Shown here in pieces: positions 7,394-15,454 of a DNA stretch of 64,000 nucleotides (position 1 is its first letter; each line of letters starts with the position of its first letter). The stretch spans positions 248,001-312,000 of the forward strand of contig NZ_JABFDG010000003.1 in assembly GCF_013403955.1 (NCBI RefSeq), written 5' to 3'. A program made the translations under genes and the position numbers. This stretch comes from Winogradskyella vidalii (lineage in GTDB: Bacteria; Bacteroidota; Bacteroidia; Flavobacteriales; Flavobacteriaceae). The notes beneath the pieces are model-generated. The model saw only the letters and a list, made by a program, of their open reading frames with translations, did no database searches and was not told the origin of the DNA.

Positions 7394-8170
7394 TTAAATA
7401 TTTGTTTGTAATTTTTGTTTTTTTAAATCATCAAAAAAAGTGTCATCATCTTCAAAGGCGGTGCCTATAACCACCAAGTCTGCACCTGCAATATAAGCAG
7501 ATTCTAATTCGCTTTTGGTTCTAATACCACCACCTACTATTAAAGGAATATTGATATTTTGTTTTACTTCTGAAATGATATGCGGCGCAATAGCTTGTAT
7601 GGCTCCGCTACCCGCTTCAAGATAAATCAGTTTCATGCCTAATAATTCACCTGCTTTTGCGGTGTCTTTAATCGTTTGAAGCGCTTGTTGAGGTATTGGT
7701 TTGGTTTCACTAACACGCTGAACAGCGGTTTCCTTTCCGTTTTCTATTAAAATATAGCCCGTGGGAATAATTTCTAAATTAGAGGTACTTAACTTCGATA
7801 CCGCTTTAACTTGTTTTCCTATTAAATAATCGGGATTCCGCCCAGAAATTAAAGATAAAAACAAAATACCATCGGCTTTATCTGTAATTTGAATGATGTC
7901 TCCAGGAAATAATACAACAGGAAGTTCAGTGTATTTTTTTATTTCTACAACTAAAGATTCGGTTAAGCCTTCATCAACCTCACTACCTCCAACAAAAATA
8001 TGTGTAGCGATAGACTGATTGGCTTTTTTTATAAAACGAGGCACTGAAGTAAGCTTCATTTTATCAGGGTCAATTAAAACAGCAAGGCACTTCTGTGCTT
8101 TTGTTATGCGACTTAATATATCCGTTCTTTTTTTGTTCATTCTTTTCTTTAGCGTATCACTATTAAACAA
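7394..8170 (-). CDS. Geranylgeranylglyceryl-phosphate synthase family protein (PcrB/GGGPS)
   Basis: The 258-residue TIM-barrel prenyltransferase has the diagnostic segments CLAVLIDPDK near the N-terminus, FVGGSEVDEGLTE, LPVVLFPGD, YLEAGSGA and VGGGIRTKSE. The family joins a polyprenyl chain to glycerol-1-phosphate. Archaea use it for ether lipids, Firmicutes PcrB makes heptaprenylglyceryl phosphate, and Bacteroidota carry group-II enzymes of less certain physiological role. A second in-frame ATG at 8140 is an alternative start, giving 248 residues that begin MNKKRTDILS. It lies between a phosphopantetheinyl transferase gene and the thiamine-type trio. Confidence 0.92.
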   Translation of the reverse strand: MFNSDTLKKRMNKKRTDILSRITKAQKCLAVLIDPDKMKLTSVPRFIKKANQSIATHIFVGGSEVDEGLTESLVVEIKKYTELPVVLFPGDIIQITDKADGILFLSLISGRNPDYLIGKQVKAVSKLSTSNLEIIPTGYILIENGKETAVQRVSETKPIPQQALQTIKDTAKAGELLGMKLIYLEAGSGAIQAIAPHIISEVKQNINIPLIVGGGIRTKSELESAYIAGADLVVIGTAFEDDDTFFDDLKKQKLQTNI

Positions 8171-8214
8171 TAATAGACTTCATTTTTTTATTTTATAACC
8201 TCAAACCTCATCTT

Positions 8215-8238
8215 ACTAACCACTAACCACTAACCACT
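8215..8238. repeat. Short tandem repeat, unit CTAACCA
   Basis: About three and a half copies of the 7-nt unit CTAACCA lie in the 70-bp gap between the phosphopantetheinyl transferase and GGGPS genes. It is a simple repeat that could vary by slippage. No function is visible. Confidence 0.7.
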
Positions 8239-8240
8239 AT

Positions 8241-8867
8241 TTAAGGAACCACATAGGCACAAGTAAAACCTTCAAATTCTAAAAAGGCCGTATTGTATCG
8301 GTGTTTTTTATTTTTATAGTCTATCCAAGCCACTGTTTTACCATCTTTAAGCATAAAAGGTATCACTAAAAAGTGTTCTTTAAATAGCATGCCTGGTGTT
8401 GCAAAAAGTTTATAAAGCGATTCTTTAATGCCCCAAATTACGGTAAGCCTATTGATATAATCTTCATCTGTAGATTTTAAATAATCGAATTCATAATCTA
8501 CAAATTTGTGTGCAATAACACTTATTTTTTCGCGTTGCTTTTCGATATCAATCCCCACTTCTTTGTCACTAACAATTACACCAGAAAATGTAAATGAGTG
8601 GGTAATAGAAATATGCTTTCCATCTTTAAGGTGTGGTTTTCCGTATTCGTCGTAATATAAATCTTGATCTGTATAACCAAACTCGTGGAGTAAATGACGA
8701 ACGCTCAAAAAACCCCGTTGGTGCAGTTCGCTTTTCATGCCTAAAACACGTTTTAAACTGCTGGCTTTTAAATCTAAAGGCTTCATTAAATTATCGTAAG
8801 ATTCTTCAATCTTCCAGATTTTAACAGTAGTTTGTGAGTTAACACTAATGGTTTTATATAGTGGCAT
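8241..8867 (-). CDS. 4'-phosphopantetheinyl transferase superfamily protein
   Basis: The 208-residue protein carries both family motifs: VGIDIE (residues 104-109, Mg-binding Asp) and WGIKESLYK (145-153, catalytic Glu and Lys). It would move the phosphopantetheine arm from CoA to a serine of an acyl or peptidyl carrier protein. The length is of the Sfp/AcpT type rather than the short AcpS type. It is divergent from ahcY, and is followed by the GGGPS gene on the same strand after 70 bp. The carrier substrate cannot be told from the window. Confidence 0.93.
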   Translation of the reverse strand: MPLYKTISVNSQTTVKIWKIEESYDNLMKPLDLKASSLKRVLGMKSELHQRGFLSVRHLLHEFGYTDQDLYYDEYGKPHLKDGKHISITHSFTFSGVIVSDKEVGIDIEKQREKISVIAHKFVDYEFDYLKSTDEDYINRLTVIWGIKESLYKLFATPGMLFKEHFLVIPFMLKDGKTVAWIDYKNKKHRYNTAFLEFEGFTCAYVVP

Positions 8868-8890
8868 TTAAAATTCTGAATGTTATTGAT

Positions 8891-8898
8891 TATCTTTG
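8891..8898 (+). promoter_or_regulatory. Putative ahcY promoter, TATCTTTG
   Basis: This is an exact match to the Bacteroidota -7 consensus, about 104 nt before the ahcY start codon in the divergent gap. No clear -33 TTG at the usual spacing. Confidence 0.5.
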
Positions 8899-9001
8899 CA
8901 CTGCCTAAGGCAGATTTGGCATTTTTTCAATAGCGAATTTAACTATTTAAGTGCTAACCCCAAAGGTGTTTCATAATATAAAAAATAACGAGAATAAGAA
9001 T

Positions 9002-10318
9002 ATGAGTACAAAAACAGTTGCTTACGTACCTAACAAGGTAAAAGACATGTCGCTTGCGGCTTGGGGAAGAAAAGAAATTGAATTAGCCGAAGCAGAAATG
9101 CCAGGTTTAATGAGTATTAGAGAAGAATATAAAAACGAGCAGCCTTTAAAAGGAGCACGTATTGCAGGTTGTTTGCATATGACGATTCAAACAGCTGTTT
9201 TAATTGAAACCTTACAAGCTTTAGGTGCAGAAGTTACTTGGAGTTCTTGTAATATTTTCTCTACACAAGATCAAGCTGCTGCTGCTATTGCAGACGCAGG
9301 AACAGCGGTTTACGCTTGGAAAGGACTCACCGAAGAAGAGTTTGATTGGTGTATAGAACAAACCCTTTTCTTTGGAGAAGACCGTAAGCCATTAAACATG
9401 ATTTTAGATGATGGTGGTGATTTAACGAATATGGTTTTAGATAAATATCCAGAATTAGCGGAAGGTATTAAAGGGCTTTCTGAAGAAACAACCACTGGAG
9501 TTCACAGACTTTATGAGCGTGTTAAAAATGGGACTTTACCAATGCCCGCGATTAACGTTAACGATTCGGTTACTAAATCTAAGTTTGATAATAAATACGG
9601 TTGTAGAGAATCTGCTGTAGATGCAATTCGTAGAGCAACAGATGTTATGTTAGCTGGTAAACGTGTGACGGTTTGTGGTTATGGTGATGTTGGTAAAGGG
9701 ACAGCGGCTTCTTTTAAAGGTGCTGGATCTATTGTAACCATTACTGAAATTGACCCAATCTGTGCTTTACAAGCAGCAATGGATGGTTTTGAAGTTAAAA
9801 AATTAGAAACCGTTGTTGGCAATTCAGATATTATTATCACCACTACAGGAAACAAAGATATCGTAAGAGCTGAGCATTTTGAAGCGATGAAAGACAAGAC
9901 CATTGTTTGTAATATTGGTCACTTTGATAACGAAATTCAAATGGGTTGGTTAAATGAGAAATACGGAAGCACAAAAGATACTATTAAGCCTCAGGTTGAT
10001 AAATATTCTATCGACGGAAAAGACATTATTGTTTTAGCAGAAGGCCGTTTAGTAAACTTAGGTTGTGCAACTGGTCACCCAAGTTTTGTAATGAGCAATT
10101 CATTTACCAACCAAACGTTGGCACAAATAGAGCTTTGGAAAAATAGTTTTAGTTACGAAAATGATGTTTATATGCTACCTAAGCACTTAGACGAAAAAGT
10201 AGCTAAATTACACCTTGAAAAAATTGGTGTTGAGCTTACAGAATTAAAAGAAGACCAAGCTAGTTATATTGGTGTAAAGGTTGAAGGACCATATAAACCT
10301 GAACATTACCGTTACTAA
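9002..10318 (+). CDS. ahcY: Adenosylhomocysteinase
   Basis: The product reversibly splits S-adenosylhomocysteine into adenosine and homocysteine, removing the product inhibitor of methyltransferases. It is a cytosolic NAD-dependent tetramer. The sequence shows the substrate domain ([19 protein letters not shown]), the NAD-binding motif [10 protein letters not shown] in mid-protein, and the family C-terminus with Lys and Tyr ([11 protein letters not shown]). The reading frame is open from 8951, but the ATG at 9002 gives the usual start [10 protein letters not shown] and 438 residues, so the first 17 codons are taken as untranslated. A strong terminator follows. Confidence 0.97.
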   Translation: MSTKTVAYVPNKVKDMSLAAWGRKEIELAEAEMPGLMSIREEYKNEQPLKGARIAGCLHMTIQTAVLIETLQALGAEVTWSSCNIFSTQDQAAAAIADAGTAVYAWKGLTEEEFDWCIEQTLFFGEDRKPLNMILDDGGDLTNMVLDKYPELAEGIKGLSEETTTGVHRLYERVKNGTLPMPAINVNDSVTKSKFDNKYGCRESAVDAIRRATDVMLAGKRVTVCGYGDVGKGTAASFKGAGSIVTITEIDPICALQAAMDGFEVKKLETVVGNSDIIITTTGNKDIVRAEHFEAMKDKTIVCNIGHFDNEIQMGWLNEKYGSTKDTIKPQVDKYSIDGKDIIVLAEGRLVNLGCATGHPSFVMSNSFTNQTLAQIELWKNSFSYENDVYMLPKHLDEKVAKLHLEKIGVELTELKEDQASYIGVKVEGPYKPEHYRY

Positions 10319-10358
10319 TGTCATTCTGAGCGAAAGCTAAGAATCTCAAATATAAATT

Positions 10359-10386
10359 AACCCTTGCAGAAATGTGAGGGTTTTTT
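10359..10386 (+). terminator. Rho-independent terminator of ahcY
   Basis: Stem AACCCT/AGGGTT with an internal partly paired loop, followed by TTTTTT. It begins about 40 bp after the ahcY stop and ends just before the first copy of the inverted-repeat array. Confidence 0.85.
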
Positions 10387-10392
10387 AATGCG

Positions 10393-10527
10393 GTTCTCAA
10401 TATAAAATTGCAAAAAAGGCAATTTCACTCGAACAGACGAATCTGCTCCAATTGAAAATTTACATTTATCATGAAACTACAACGTCACTTCGAGTGATTC
10501 CGAAGAATGAGGAATTGTATCGAGAAG
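10393..10527 (+). repeat. Inverted-repeat element copy 1
   Basis: 135 bp, the most diverged left end (TTCTCAATATAA instead of TTCTCGATACAA). Right inner hairpin of the ATTCC/GGAAT type. Sixteen bases separate it from the first GIY-YIG start codon. Confidence 0.9.
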
Positions 10528-10543
10528 TTTCTATATTTAGAAC

Positions 10544-10831
10544 ATGAAACAATCTTATGTCTATATTTTAAAATGTTCTGATGACAGTTACTATACAGGA
10601 ATAACCTCGAATTTAACGCAACGGTTAAATGAACACCAAACAGGAAAACATAAAGACAGTTACATGTATAATCGTAGACCATTAGAATTAGTATTTTATG
10701 CAGAATTTACAGATATTAATTTAGCAATTCAGACTGAAAAACAAATTAAGAAATGGTCGAGGGCAAAAAAAGAAGCTTTAATTAATGAAGAATTTGATAA
10801 GCTTCCAAATCTAGCAAAAAAGAAATTTTAG
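10544..10831 (+). CDS. GIY-YIG single-domain endonuclease, copy 1
   Basis: The 95-residue protein is a stand-alone GIY-YIG nuclease of the UPF0213/YhbQ type. The GIY and YIG positions appear as YVY (5-7) and YTG (17-19), followed by the catalytic Arg27 and His31 (LTQRLNEH) and the metal-binding Glu65 (TEKQIKKW). The C-terminus is Lys-rich. No DNA-binding domain is fused. The ORF fills the gap between repeat copies 1 and 2: the ATG is 16 bp after copy 1 and the stop is 2 bp before copy 2. A -7-like element TATATTTA (10532-10539) just before the ATG suggests a very short leader. The partnership with the repeats is inferred from this fit. Confidence 0.92.
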   Translation: MKQSYVYILKCSDDSYYTGITSNLTQRLNEHQTGKHKDSYMYNRRPLELVFYAEFTDINLAIQTEKQIKKWSRAKKEALINEEFDKLPNLAKKKF

Positions 10832-10833
10832 AG

Positions 10834-10968
10834 GTTCTCGATACAAAATTGCAGAAAAAGCAACTTCACTCGAACAGACGAATCTGCTCCAATTGAAAAT
10901 TTACATTTATCATGAAACTACAACGTCACTTCGAGTGATTCCGAAGAATGAGGAATTGTATCGAGAAG
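10834..10968 (+). repeat. Inverted-repeat element copy 2
   Basis: 135 bp with intact ends. Left inner hairpin has one mismatch (AATTGC against GCAACT). Right inner hairpin is of the ATTCC/GGAAT type, as in copies 1 and 6. Confidence 0.9.
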
Positions 10969-10984
10969 TTTCTATATTTAGAAC

Positions 10985-11272
10985 ATGAAACAATCTTATG
11001 TCTATATTTTAAAATGTTCTGATGACAGTTACTATACAGGAATAACCTCGAATTTAACGCAACGGTTAAATGAACACCAAACAGGAAAACATAAAGACAG
11101 TTACATGTATAATCGTAGACCATTAGAATTAGTATTTTATGCAGAATTTACAGATATTAATTTAGCAATTCAGACTGAAAAACAAATTAAGAAATGGTCG
11201 AGGGCAAAAAAAGAAGCTTTAATTAATGAAGAATTTGATAAGCTTCCAAATCTAGCAAAAAAGAAATTTTAG
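10985..11272 (+). CDS. GIY-YIG single-domain endonuclease, copy 2 (identical)
   Basis: This gene encodes the same 95 residues as the gene at 10544, and the surrounding DNA also appears identical. The shared stretch runs for about 440 bp, from inside repeat copy 1 to the left part of repeat copy 2, against the same span one unit later. The duplication is therefore recent or kept uniform by gene conversion, and probably arose by unequal recombination between repeat copies. The catalytic residues Arg27, His31 and Glu65 are retained, so both copies should be active. Again the ORF fits exactly between two repeat elements. Confidence 0.92.
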   Translation: MKQSYVYILKCSDDSYYTGITSNLTQRLNEHQTGKHKDSYMYNRRPLELVFYAEFTDINLAIQTEKQIKKWSRAKKEALINEEFDKLPNLAKKKF

Positions 11273-11274
11273 AG

Positions 11275-11411
11275 GTTCTCGATACAAAATTGCAGAAAAA
11301 GCAATTTCACTCGAACTGACGAATCTGCTCAAATTGAAAATTTATCTTTATCATGAAACTACAACGTCACTTCGAGTGATTTGTGAGGAACGAGGAAATT
11401 GTATCGAGAAG
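11275..11411 (+). repeat. Inverted-repeat element copy 3
   Basis: 137 bp. Right inner hairpin is of the second type, ATTT/AAAT around GTGAGGAACGAGG. Left arm has ACTGACG, which pairs better with the right arm than ACAGACG of copies 1, 2 and 4. Confidence 0.9.
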
Positions 11412-11447
11412 CTCATATAATCAACTAAATCTTATAGCTCCAGTTTT

Positions 11448-11584
11448 GTTCTCGATATAAAATTGCAAAAAAAGCAATTTCTCTCGAACAGACGAATCTG
11501 CTCCAATTGAAAATTTACATTTATCATGAAACTACAACGTCACTTCGAGTGATTTGTGAGGAACGAGGAAATTGTATCGAGAAG
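11448..11584 (+). repeat. Inverted-repeat element copy 4
   Basis: 137 bp. Left end TTCTCGATATAA, perfect left inner stem AATTGC/GCAATT, right inner hairpin of the ATTT/AAAT type. Confidence 0.9.
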
Positions 11585-11620
11585 CCCATATAATCAGTTA
11601 AACCTTATAGTTCCAGTTTA

Positions 11621-11757
11621 GTTCTCGATACAAAATTGCAAAAAAAGCAATTTCACTCGAACTGACGAATCTGCTCCAGTTGAAAATTTATATTTATCAT
11701 GAAACTACAACGTCACTTCGAGTGATTTGTGAGGAACGAGGAAATTGTATCGAGAAG
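11621..11757 (+). repeat. Inverted-repeat element copy 5
   Basis: 137 bp with intact TTCTCGATACAA end, perfect left inner stem and the ATTT/AAAT-type right inner hairpin. Nearly the consensus of the array. Confidence 0.9.
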
Positions 11758-11793
11758 CTCATATAATCAGTTAAACCTTATAGTTCCAGTTTA

Positions 11794-11928
11794 GTTCTCG
11801 ATACAAAATTGCAGAAAAAGCAACTTCATTCGAACTGACGATTCTACTTCAATTGAAATTCTAAATCTAAGATGAATCTATTACGTCACTTCGAGTGATT
11901 CCGAAGAATGAGGAATTGTATCGAGAAG
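11794..11928 (+). repeat. Inverted-repeat element copy 6
   Basis: 135 bp, the most diverged centre (around 11838-11882), yet both arms are kept and the right inner hairpin is of the ATTCC/GGAAT type. Conservation of arms with a drifting centre suggests that the arms are the functional part. Confidence 0.88.
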
Positions 11929-11943
11929 CGAAAATGTCAAACA

Positions 11944-11975
11944 CAAAAAAACCTCACCGTTATAAACGATGAGGT
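11944..11975 (-). terminator. Rho-independent terminator of the S46 peptidase gene
   Basis: On the minus strand ACCTCATCG/CGGTGAGGT forms a stem followed by TTTTTTTG. It lies about 40 bp downstream of the S46 stop codon and closes off the repeat array on its right side. Confidence 0.9.
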
Positions 11976-12016
11976 CTAATAAATTTGTTTATTATATATC
12001 AGCTATCAACTGCTAA

Positions 12017-14158
12017 CTAACTACGTTTCTTACGTTTTTTCTTCTTATTTTTCTTAGATGTAGAATCCTTTTTTTTAGGGTGCACCAATGTCATTTCGTC
12101 AATTAAATGTTGTGCACCAGCATATTTGTCAATAATAAAAAGGACATAACGTAAATCGACCATGATGTTACGGCAAATTTCTGGATCGTAATTCATATCA
12201 CTCATAGTTCCTTCCCAAACACGGTCAAAGTTTAAGCCTACTAAGTTTCCGTGTGCATCAATGGCTGGACTTCCAGAATTACCACCTGTGGTATGATTTG
12301 TGCCTAAAAAACAAACCGGTACTTTGCCGTTGCTGTCTGCATATTGACCGTAATCTTTAGATTCGTATAGCTCAATCAATTTTTGTGGTACATCAAACTC
12401 GTAATCACCAGGAACGTATTTTTCAATAACGCCATCTAAGTAACTCACCGGACTGTAATATACCGCATCTCTAGGTGAATAGCCTCTAACTTGTCCGTAG
12501 GTAACACGCAGTGTGCTGTTAGCATCTGGAAAGTAACGTTCTTCAGGTAATGCTTCCATTAAGGCCGTCATGTATTCGGTTTGTAAAGCGGTAATTGGTG
12601 TGTTTTTTTCTTCGTATTCTGGATTAATCGTTTCAAAAAACTCAGCGATAATAGGTTTAGCATAGGCATAAGCCGCATCGTTGTTAAGATTTTTTATCAC
12701 GGTTTCCGCATCCCCTTCAAGCAATTCTAATGCTGATTCTAAATTGGTAAATGCTGTTTTTTCATAAATAGAAGCATCTATATTATCCGTGTAAAATGGC
12801 ATTACATTTTCATAGACACCTTTATCTAAATCTGCATCATAATTTTTATGAATACCTTTTAATTGGCCTGTTAAAACTTCTTTTCCTCTTTCAAGAATTG
12901 CGGGGTTTTCAATTAAAGCTTGTTCTACTTGATAAGCTCTAAAAGTCATTTGCATTAACTCATTGGTGGTTAAAAAGACTTCTATAAAGTTTCTGCGTTT
13001 AATATTTATAGCAGCAAAATCTTTATATAACTTATCAAATTCTGGTAGAATATGACCGTATTTATCTTCTAACCCTTTTTCTTTTAAAGCTTTAGTGAAC
13101 GTAGCTTCAAAAGCTTTACGCTGTTCTACCGCATTACTTTTTTCGATACCTAAATTAACGCCAATCCATCGTTTCCAAGAGTTAGCAATTCGGGCTTGTT
13201 TGGACGCATATTTGATTCGTATTTCGTCACTTGATTTCATTTTTTCATCAATGACTTCTAAAGCAGCTTCTCTAATAGCAATATTGGTTGGGTTAAATTC
13301 TTTAGTAATATGCTCAATCGCAACCGCCGGAAGATATTCTTCTGTAGTCCCTGGAAAACCAAAAACCATAGTGAAATCGCCTTCTTCTACACCATCTAAT
13401 GATACTGGAAGGTAGTGTTTTGGTGTGTAAGGTTTATTATCTTTACTGTACTTTGCTGGGCGGTTATTTTCATCGGCGTATATTCTAAACAATGAAAAAT
13501 CACCAGTATGACGTGGAAATACCCAGTTATCAGTGTCACTTCCAAATTTTCCAATGCTAGTTGGAGGAGCACCAACCAAACGGATATCTTCAAAACGTTC
13601 CGTGACAAAAAGGAAGTATTGATTGCCTTCATAAAAGGCTTTTGTTTTTACATCTTGCCACGATTCTCTTGGCCAAGTTTTCATGGCAGCATTACTATTT
13701 TTAGCAATTTGAGATTGCTTTTCTTTTTCAGTCATAGTATCCGTTATGTCCTTTAAGACTACATCAGATACATCGTGAATACTCACAATAAATTCGATAA
13801 ATAAACCTTCATTAGGTAATTCTTCTTCTTTATTCATGGCCCAAAATCCATCTTTTAAATAATCGTTTTCTAGAGACGAATGGGATTGAATCTGACTGTA
13901 ACCACAGTGGTGATTGGTGAGGATCAAACCTTGGTCCGAAATGACTTCACTCGTACAACCGCCATTAAAATGACCAATGGCATCTTTTAAGCTAGAATTG
14001 TTAACATCATATATGTCTTGAGCCGTTAATTTACTACCCAAACTTTGCATTTCATCTTCATTCATCCCTTCTAAAAGTGAAGGAATCCACATGCCCCCTT
14101 GCTGGGCAGAAACTTGAAAAGCAACAAAAAGAAAAAGAATTTTTAATAAGCGCATCAT
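12017..14158 (-). CDS. S46 family dipeptidyl-peptidase, DPP11-like
   Basis: The 713-residue periplasmic serine exopeptidase has a signal peptide (about residues 1-18, QVSAQ). Catalytic residues fit the S46 triad: His84 in LTNHHCGYSQ, Asp220 in RHTGDFSLFR and Ser628 in GGNSGSP. The residue 18 positions after the Ser is Arg646 (context LNFDRVWEG). In S46 enzymes Arg at this position marks DPP11, which removes dipeptides with Asp or Glu at P1, while Gly marks DPP7. The C-terminus has an unusual Lys/Arg tail (about 695-713). Two adjacent Met codons make the start ambiguous by one residue. Confidence 0.95.
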   Translation of the reverse strand: MMRLLKILFLFVAFQVSAQQGGMWIPSLLEGMNEDEMQSLGSKLTAQDIYDVNNSSLKDAIGHFNGGCTSEVISDQGLILTNHHCGYSQIQSHSSLENDYLKDGFWAMNKEEELPNEGLFIEFIVSIHDVSDVVLKDITDTMTEKEKQSQIAKNSNAAMKTWPRESWQDVKTKAFYEGNQYFLFVTERFEDIRLVGAPPTSIGKFGSDTDNWVFPRHTGDFSLFRIYADENNRPAKYSKDNKPYTPKHYLPVSLDGVEEGDFTMVFGFPGTTEEYLPAVAIEHITKEFNPTNIAIREAALEVIDEKMKSSDEIRIKYASKQARIANSWKRWIGVNLGIEKSNAVEQRKAFEATFTKALKEKGLEDKYGHILPEFDKLYKDFAAINIKRRNFIEVFLTTNELMQMTFRAYQVEQALIENPAILERGKEVLTGQLKGIHKNYDADLDKGVYENVMPFYTDNIDASIYEKTAFTNLESALELLEGDAETVIKNLNNDAAYAYAKPIIAEFFETINPEYEEKNTPITALQTEYMTALMEALPEERYFPDANSTLRVTYGQVRGYSPRDAVYYSPVSYLDGVIEKYVPGDYEFDVPQKLIELYESKDYGQYADSNGKVPVCFLGTNHTTGGNSGSPAIDAHGNLVGLNFDRVWEGTMSDMNYDPEICRNIMVDLRYVLFIIDKYAGAQHLIDEMTLVHPKKKDSTSKKNKKKKRKKRS

Positions 14159-14239
14159 TAATATTTTATTAGTTTTTGTAAAGATAGAAAAGCTTGTTTT
14201 ATATCTTTAATGTTTTAGCATATAAAGCATATAATTTTA

Positions 14240-15382
14240 ATGAATTTTAAATCTAAATTACCCAATATAAGCACGACTATTTTTACGGAAATGAGTGCTT
14301 TGGCAAAAACGCATAATGCCTTAAATCTTTCGCAAGGCTTTCCAGATTATCCAAGTTCTCAAAAGTTGAATAATTTGGTGAGTACCGCTATGGATAATGG
14401 GTATAATCAGTATGCGCCTATGGCAGGCAATTTAGAACTGCGTTTGGCGATTACTAAAAAGTATAATTTACTTTATAAAAGTACTTACCATCCCGATAAA
14501 GAAATTACAATTACGGCAGGTGCAACCCAAGCTATTTTTACCATCATTTCTGCATTTATACATAAAAATGATGAGGTCATTATTTTTAAACCTGCTTATG
14601 ATTGTTATGAGCCAGCCGTTCAAATTAATGGAGGAATAACAATTGCTGTTCAATTATCTGCACCAAATTATCAGGTAGATTGGGCTGAGGTGGCTTCAAA
14701 AATATCGTCTAAAACAAGGGTGATTATTATTAATACGCCACATAATCCAAGTGGGACTATTTGGTCTAAAGGCGATATGCTTCAACTCCAAAAGTTAACC
14801 GCAAATACGGATATTATTGTATTGAGTGATGAGGTGTATGAGCATGTTGTTTTCGACAATCAGGAGCACCAAAGTGTGTGCTTATATCCCGACTTAAAAC
14901 AGCGTAGTTTTATAACGGCTTCTTTCGGAAAAATATTTCATAATACCGGCTGGAAAATTGGCTATTGTTGTGCCCCCGAAGCTTTAATGGCAGAGTTTAG
15001 AAAAGTGCATCAGTTTAATGTGTTTTCGGTGCATCATCCTTCTCAAAAAGGGATAGCAGATTATATGAAAGATGCAGCAACCTTTTTAGAATTACATAAT
15101 TTTTTTCAACGCAAACGCGATTTGTTTTTGAATTTAATATCAGAGTCGCGATTTAAGTTTCAACCTGCTCAAGGTACCTATTTTCAAGTCTTAGATTATT
15201 CTGAAATTACCGACGAATACGATGTGGATTTTGCTAAACGACTGACTGCAGAATTTAAGATAGCCTCTATTCCACTTTCGGTTTTTAACACTAATAACCA
15301 CGATGACAAGGTGTTGCGATTTTGCTTTGCTAAAACTGATGAAACATTAGTACGAGCGGCTGAAATTTTGAATATGATTTAA
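14240..15382 (+). CDS. PLP-dependent methionine/glutamine aminotransferase (YbdL-like)
   Basis: The 380-residue fold-type I aminotransferase shows NLSQGFPDYP near the N-terminus, NTPHNPSG (165-172), SDEVYE (196-201) and the PLP lysine Lys231 in SFGKIFHNTGWKIGY. It is closest in pattern to E. coli YbdL and the kynurenine/glutamine transaminase K group, which use methionine, glutamine and aromatic amino acids. An omega-amidase is encoded 1.2 kb downstream on the same strand. The two together form the glutamine transaminase/omega-amidase route used in methionine salvage. The assignment of preferred amino acid is inference. Confidence 0.92.
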   Translation: MNFKSKLPNISTTIFTEMSALAKTHNALNLSQGFPDYPSSQKLNNLVSTAMDNGYNQYAPMAGNLELRLAITKKYNLLYKSTYHPDKEITITAGATQAIFTIISAFIHKNDEVIIFKPAYDCYEPAVQINGGITIAVQLSAPNYQVDWAEVASKISSKTRVIIINTPHNPSGTIWSKGDMLQLQKLTANTDIIVLSDEVYEHVVFDNQEHQSVCLYPDLKQRSFITASFGKIFHNTGWKIGYCCAPEALMAEFRKVHQFNVFSVHHPSQKGIADYMKDAATFLELHNFFQRKRDLFLNLISESRFKFQPAQGTYFQVLDYSEITDEYDVDFAKRLTAEFKIASIPLSVFNTNNHDDKVLRFCFAKTDETLVRAAEILNMI

Positions 15383-15454
15383 TGTTAAAACTTTCGTAAT
15401 ATGGTGACTCAAGATGTCTTTTTGGGTCTTATCTATAGAACCAAAACATAAAAT

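Larger units (their letters stand above)
11412..11793. repeat. 173-bp tandem units (element plus 36-bp spacer)
   Basis: Copies 3 to 6 are spaced by 36-bp segments at 11412-11447, 11585-11620 and 11758-11793. They are near-identical, of the form CTCATATAATCAGTTAAACC then TTATAGTTCCAGTTTA, and differ at a few positions. The spacers take the place occupied by the GIY-YIG ORF in the first two units. No ORF is present in this 740-bp stretch up to 12016. Confidence 0.88.
10393..11928. repeat. Array of six structured inverted-repeat elements with two GIY-YIG genes
   Basis: Six direct copies of a 135-137 bp element start at 10393, 10834, 11275, 11448, 11621 and 11794. The first two intervals are exactly 441 bp and contain a GIY-YIG ORF. 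The last three are exactly 173 bp and contain a 36-bp spacer. Each element has near-complementary arms of about 45 bp. The left arm is TTCTCGATACAA, inner hairpin, TCACTCGAAcTGACG. The right arm is the reverse complement of the same two blocks with a different inner hairpin. The whole array sits between the ahcY terminator and the terminator of the convergent S46 peptidase gene. It resembles a MITE or REP element. Mobility is inference. Confidence 0.9.

Noticed and set aside
9002..10318. SAM or SAH riboswitch upstream of ahcY
   Set aside because: The short divergent gap contains only a promoter-like element and no recognisable aptamer.
10485..11123. Two identical 65-residue minus-strand ORFs (10485-10682 and 10926-11123)
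   Set aside because: They are antisense to the GIY-YIG genes and the repeat element, and simply follow the tandem duplication.
10393..11928. CRISPR array
   Set aside because: The repeats are 135-137 bp, far too long, the spacers are near-identical to each other, and no cas genes are present.
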